Assembly: GCF_011058255.1 (NCBI RefSeq) | Contig: NZ_JAALFH010000019.1 | Location: 1 to 55,766 of the forward strand | Direction: 5' to 3' | DNA length: 55,766 bases | DNA from: Thioalkalivibrio sp. XN8 | Lineage (GTDB): Bacteria; Pseudomonadota; Gammaproteobacteria; Steroidobacterales; XN24 | Shown: positions 53,935-55,766 of the stretch, one piece after another | Layout: each line of letters starts with the position of its first letter | Numbering within the stretch: the first letter of the stretch is position 1 | Notes under the pieces: model-generated | Databases searched by the model: none | Seen by the model: the letters and a program-made list of their open reading frames with translations, nothing else | What the model was told of the DNA's origin: nothing | Made by a program: the position numbers and the translations under genes

Positions 53935-54618
53935 TCAGTCTTCCAGGCGATAGCCGACGCCGTAGACCGAGTGCAGCAGCTCCCGCTCCGGACTGGCCTC
54001 GGCCAGCTTGCGCCGCAGGTTCTTCACGTGGCTGTCCACGGTGCGGTCGGAAACCACCCGGTGGTCGTCGTAGATGCGCTCGAGGAGGGCGGCCCGTGAA
54101 AACACCCGCCCGGGGCGCGCGGCCAGGGCTTCCAGCAGGCGGAACTCCACCGGTGTCAGCTCCAGCTTGGTGCCGTCGAGCTCGGCTCGCCAGGCTTCGG
54201 GCTCCAGCCTGAGGCCGGCCACGACCGGCGCGGCCGCCTCGGCCGCCATCGCGTGGCGGCGCAACACGGCCTTGACCCTGGCCACCACCTCGCGCGGACT
54301 GAACGGCTTGCAGATGTAGTCGTCGGCTCCGAGCTCGAGGCCGAGCAGCCGATCGATCTCCTCGACGCGCGCCGTCACCATGATGATCGGCAGTTGCGTG
54401 AAACTCCGCAGCTCGCGGCAGACATCCAGGCCGTCCCGGCCCGGCAGCATCAGGTCGAGCAGCACCAGGGCCGGCGGCTGGTCCCGGACACTCGGCACCA
54501 CCGCATTGCCGTCGCCCAGCGTCCGGGCAACGAAACCCGCCGCCCTGAGGTAGTCGGCCAGGACCGACGCCAGCTTGGGCTCGTCCTCGACGATGAGAAT
54601 CTCGGGCGCGCCGCTCAC
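53935..54618 (-). CDS. OmpR-family response regulator, BaeR-like
   Basis: The 227-residue regulator has a receiver domain with the acidic pair EDE (11-13), phospho-acceptor Asp55 ([13 protein letters not shown]) and Lys in [10 protein letters not shown] winged-helix DNA-binding domain follows ([55 protein letters not shown]). The [23 protein letters not shown] start is very like BaeR. GTG 54618 overlaps the kinase stop as GTGA, so the pair is translationally coupled. Targets are unknown; the adjacent EF-hand and DUF1800/1501 genes are candidates. Confidence 0.93.
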   Translation of the reverse strand: MSGAPEILIVEDEPKLASVLADYLRAAGFVARTLGDGNAVVPSVRDQPPALVLLDLMLPGRDGLDVCRELRSFTQLPIIMVTARVEEIDRLLGLELGADDYICKPFSPREVVARVKAVLRRHAMAAEAAAPVVAGLRLEPEAWRAELDGTKLELTPVEFRLLEALAARPGRVFSRAALLERIYDDHRVVSDRTVDSHVKNLRRKLAEASPERELLHSVYGVGYRLED

Positions 54619-55766
54619 GCGCTGCTCCGCAGCATGGGGAGGCGCACCGTGATGCTGATCCCGCCGAGGTTCGAGGGTGCGGCCGCGATGGTGCCGTCGT
54701 GCGCCTCCACGATGTTGCGGCAGATCGCCAGGCCGAGGCCGGTGCCGCCGGCGGCGCGGCTGCGCGAGCTCTCGACGCGGAAGAAACGCTCGAACAGTTG
54801 CGGCAGCGCCTCTGCCGGCACGCCCGGCGCCGAGTCGCGGACCTCGAGCACCGCGTGGCCGTGCTCGCGCCGGCACGCCACCTCGATCCGGCCCGGCGCG
54901 TCGGTGTAGCGAATAGCGTTGCCCACCAGGTTGGCGACCAGCTGGCCGAGCCGGTCGGGGTCGACGTGGACCGGCAGCGGCGCGCCCTCGACGCCGCCGG
55001 TGTCCAGCGCCAGGCCGGCGGCGGCACAGCGCTCTTGCAGGGGCTGCAGCGCCGTCGCCACCAGGCTGCGGAGTTCCAGGTCCTGGCGGCGGTAGTCCAG
55101 GGCGCCGAGATCCGACAGCGAGAGCTGGTAGAGATCGTCCACCAGCTTGCCGAGGGCGTGCGTCTCCGCCTGCAGCGACGCCAGCGTTTCCGGGCCGGGC
55201 GAGCGGATTCCGTCCTCCACCGCGTCCAGCTCGGCGCGGATCACCGCCAGCGGGGTCCGCAGTTCGTGCGCCACGTCGGCCATCATCCCGCGCCGCATCT
55301 CCTCGTTGCGCTGGAGCGTGCGGGCCAGCAGGTTGAAGTCGTCTGCCAGCCGGCCGAACTCGTCGGCGCTGCGGACGTCGACCCGCGTATCCAGCGCGCC
55401 GGCGGCCAGCCGGTGGGTGGCCGCGCCGATCGTGCGCGCCGGGGCGAGGAAGGCGCGCGAGAGCAGGCCGGCCGCGAGCGCGGCCAGCAGCACGGCCGCG
55501 AGGCTGGCGACTGCGAGATTGCGCAGCTGGGCCTGCTGGAAGCGCAGGTCCACCGCCTCGGTGGGCCGGCGCAATGGCGCGCGGACCAGCCAGCCGACCG
55601 TCTCGCCGCCGACTACCACCGGATGCCTCAGCGTTTCTTCGCCCGGTGGCGCCGGGCGTCCCACCACCAGCGTGCCGGCCGCGTCATACAGCGCCGCGCG
55701 CGGCAGTGCGCGCCGATGCCGCAGCCCCGCGTCGGCCGGCTCGATGCCGCGCAGCCGGGCGCGCCC
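54615..55766 (-). CDS. Sensor histidine kinase, BaeS-like (N-terminus beyond window)
   Basis: The frame is open without a stop to the window end, so the N-terminus is missing and the true start lies outside. Visible parts, from the window edge inward, are a periplasmic sensor stretch ([20 protein letters not shown]), a membrane helix (about [20 protein letters not shown]), a HAMP domain, the HisKA box [13 protein letters not shown] with the phospho-His, and the ATPase domain with [11 protein letters not shown] (N box), RDSAPGVP (G1), FERFFRVE (F) and GGTGLGLAI (G2). The pairing with a BaeR-like regulator suggests an envelope-stress system. Confidence 0.93.
   Translation of the reverse strand, partial: GRARLRGIEPADAGLRHRRALPRAALYDAAGTLVVGRPAPPGEETLRHPVVVGGETVGWLVRAPLRRPTEAVDLRFQQAQLRNLAVASLAAVLLAALAAGLLSRAFLAPARTIGAATHRLAAGALDTRVDVRSADEFGRLADDFNLLARTLQRNEEMRRGMMADVAHELRTPLAVIRAELDAVEDGIRSPGPETLASLQAETHALGKLVDDLYQLSLSDLGALDYRRQDLELRSLVATALQPLQERCAAAGLALDTGGVEGAPLPVHVDPDRLGQLVANLVGNAIRYTDAPGRIEVACRREHGHAVLEVRDSAPGVPAEALPQLFERFFRVESSRSRAAGGTGLGLAICRNIVEAHDGTIAAAPSNLGGISITVRLPMLRSSA

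Overview
The window (55.8 kb, GC-rich throughout) reads as an ordinary chromosomal segment of a Gammaproteobacterium. The evidence is gene order: yicC-gmk-rpoZ-spoT-ridA-recG, bioBFHCD with BioH and BioC, pilMNOPQ next to aroKB, and tesA divergent from ybbA-ybbP. Aerobic life is indicated by a CuA-type cytochrome oxidase subunit II, OxyR and citrate synthase. The genus cannot be fixed from sequence reading alone; a Chromatiales/Nevskiales-like lineage is a guess. No rRNA, tRNA, CRISPR array, insertion sequence or prophage gene was seen.

Layout. (1) 1-14766 is mostly minus strand: coxB (cut by the window edge), a DUF2244 gene, the biotin operon bioB-F-H-C-D, then (past the divergent comF) ubiC-ubiA, recG, ridA, spoT, rpoZ, gmk and yicC. 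The bioB/comF divergence carries a probable BirA operator whose left half-site forms the -35 box of bioB. (2) 14857-18108 is a plus-strand, translationally coupled set: PP2C phosphatase, rph, rdgB, hemW. (3) 18109-20226: an intergenic region with DnaA boxes, then rpmE (L31) and gltA. (4) 20234-23288 minus: a conserved unknown and the class A PBP mrcA. (5) 23727-30730 plus: pilMNOPQ followed by a multi-Ig-like lipoprotein that ends at a strong terminator and so appears to be the last gene of the pilus operon. (6) 30786-35428 plus: aroK, aroB, dgt, pyrF, hemE. (7) 35429-35861: a convergent intergenic region occupied by an imperfect inverted repeat holding two stem-loops with identical 24-nt loops and covarying stems. 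(8) 35862-43963: FFLEELY-type unknown, phasin, patatin, fadD, tesA and the YbbA-YbbP ABC system, a lipid/storage-polymer neighbourhood. (9) 43967-50386: oxyR, photolyase, a 2-hydroxyacid dehydrogenase, a PlsC-like acyltransferase, a nitroreductase and an alanine/sodium symporter. (10) 50383-55766 minus: a DUF1501/DUF1800 pair, an EF-hand protein, and a BaeSR-like two-component pair cut by the window end.

Working together: biotin synthesis is self-contained except bioA and the early pimelate steps. aroKB supply chorismate, the UbiC substrate. UbiC and UbiA start ubiquinone synthesis for the oxidase. pyrF-hemE and hemW belong to pyrimidine and heme metabolism. The most unusual signals are non-coding: the paired covarying stem-loops at 35491-35816, the DnaA-box group at 18121-18347, and the ATA start of hemW in an ATAA overlap. 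The unusual coding item is the Ig-like lipoprotein fused into the pilus operon.
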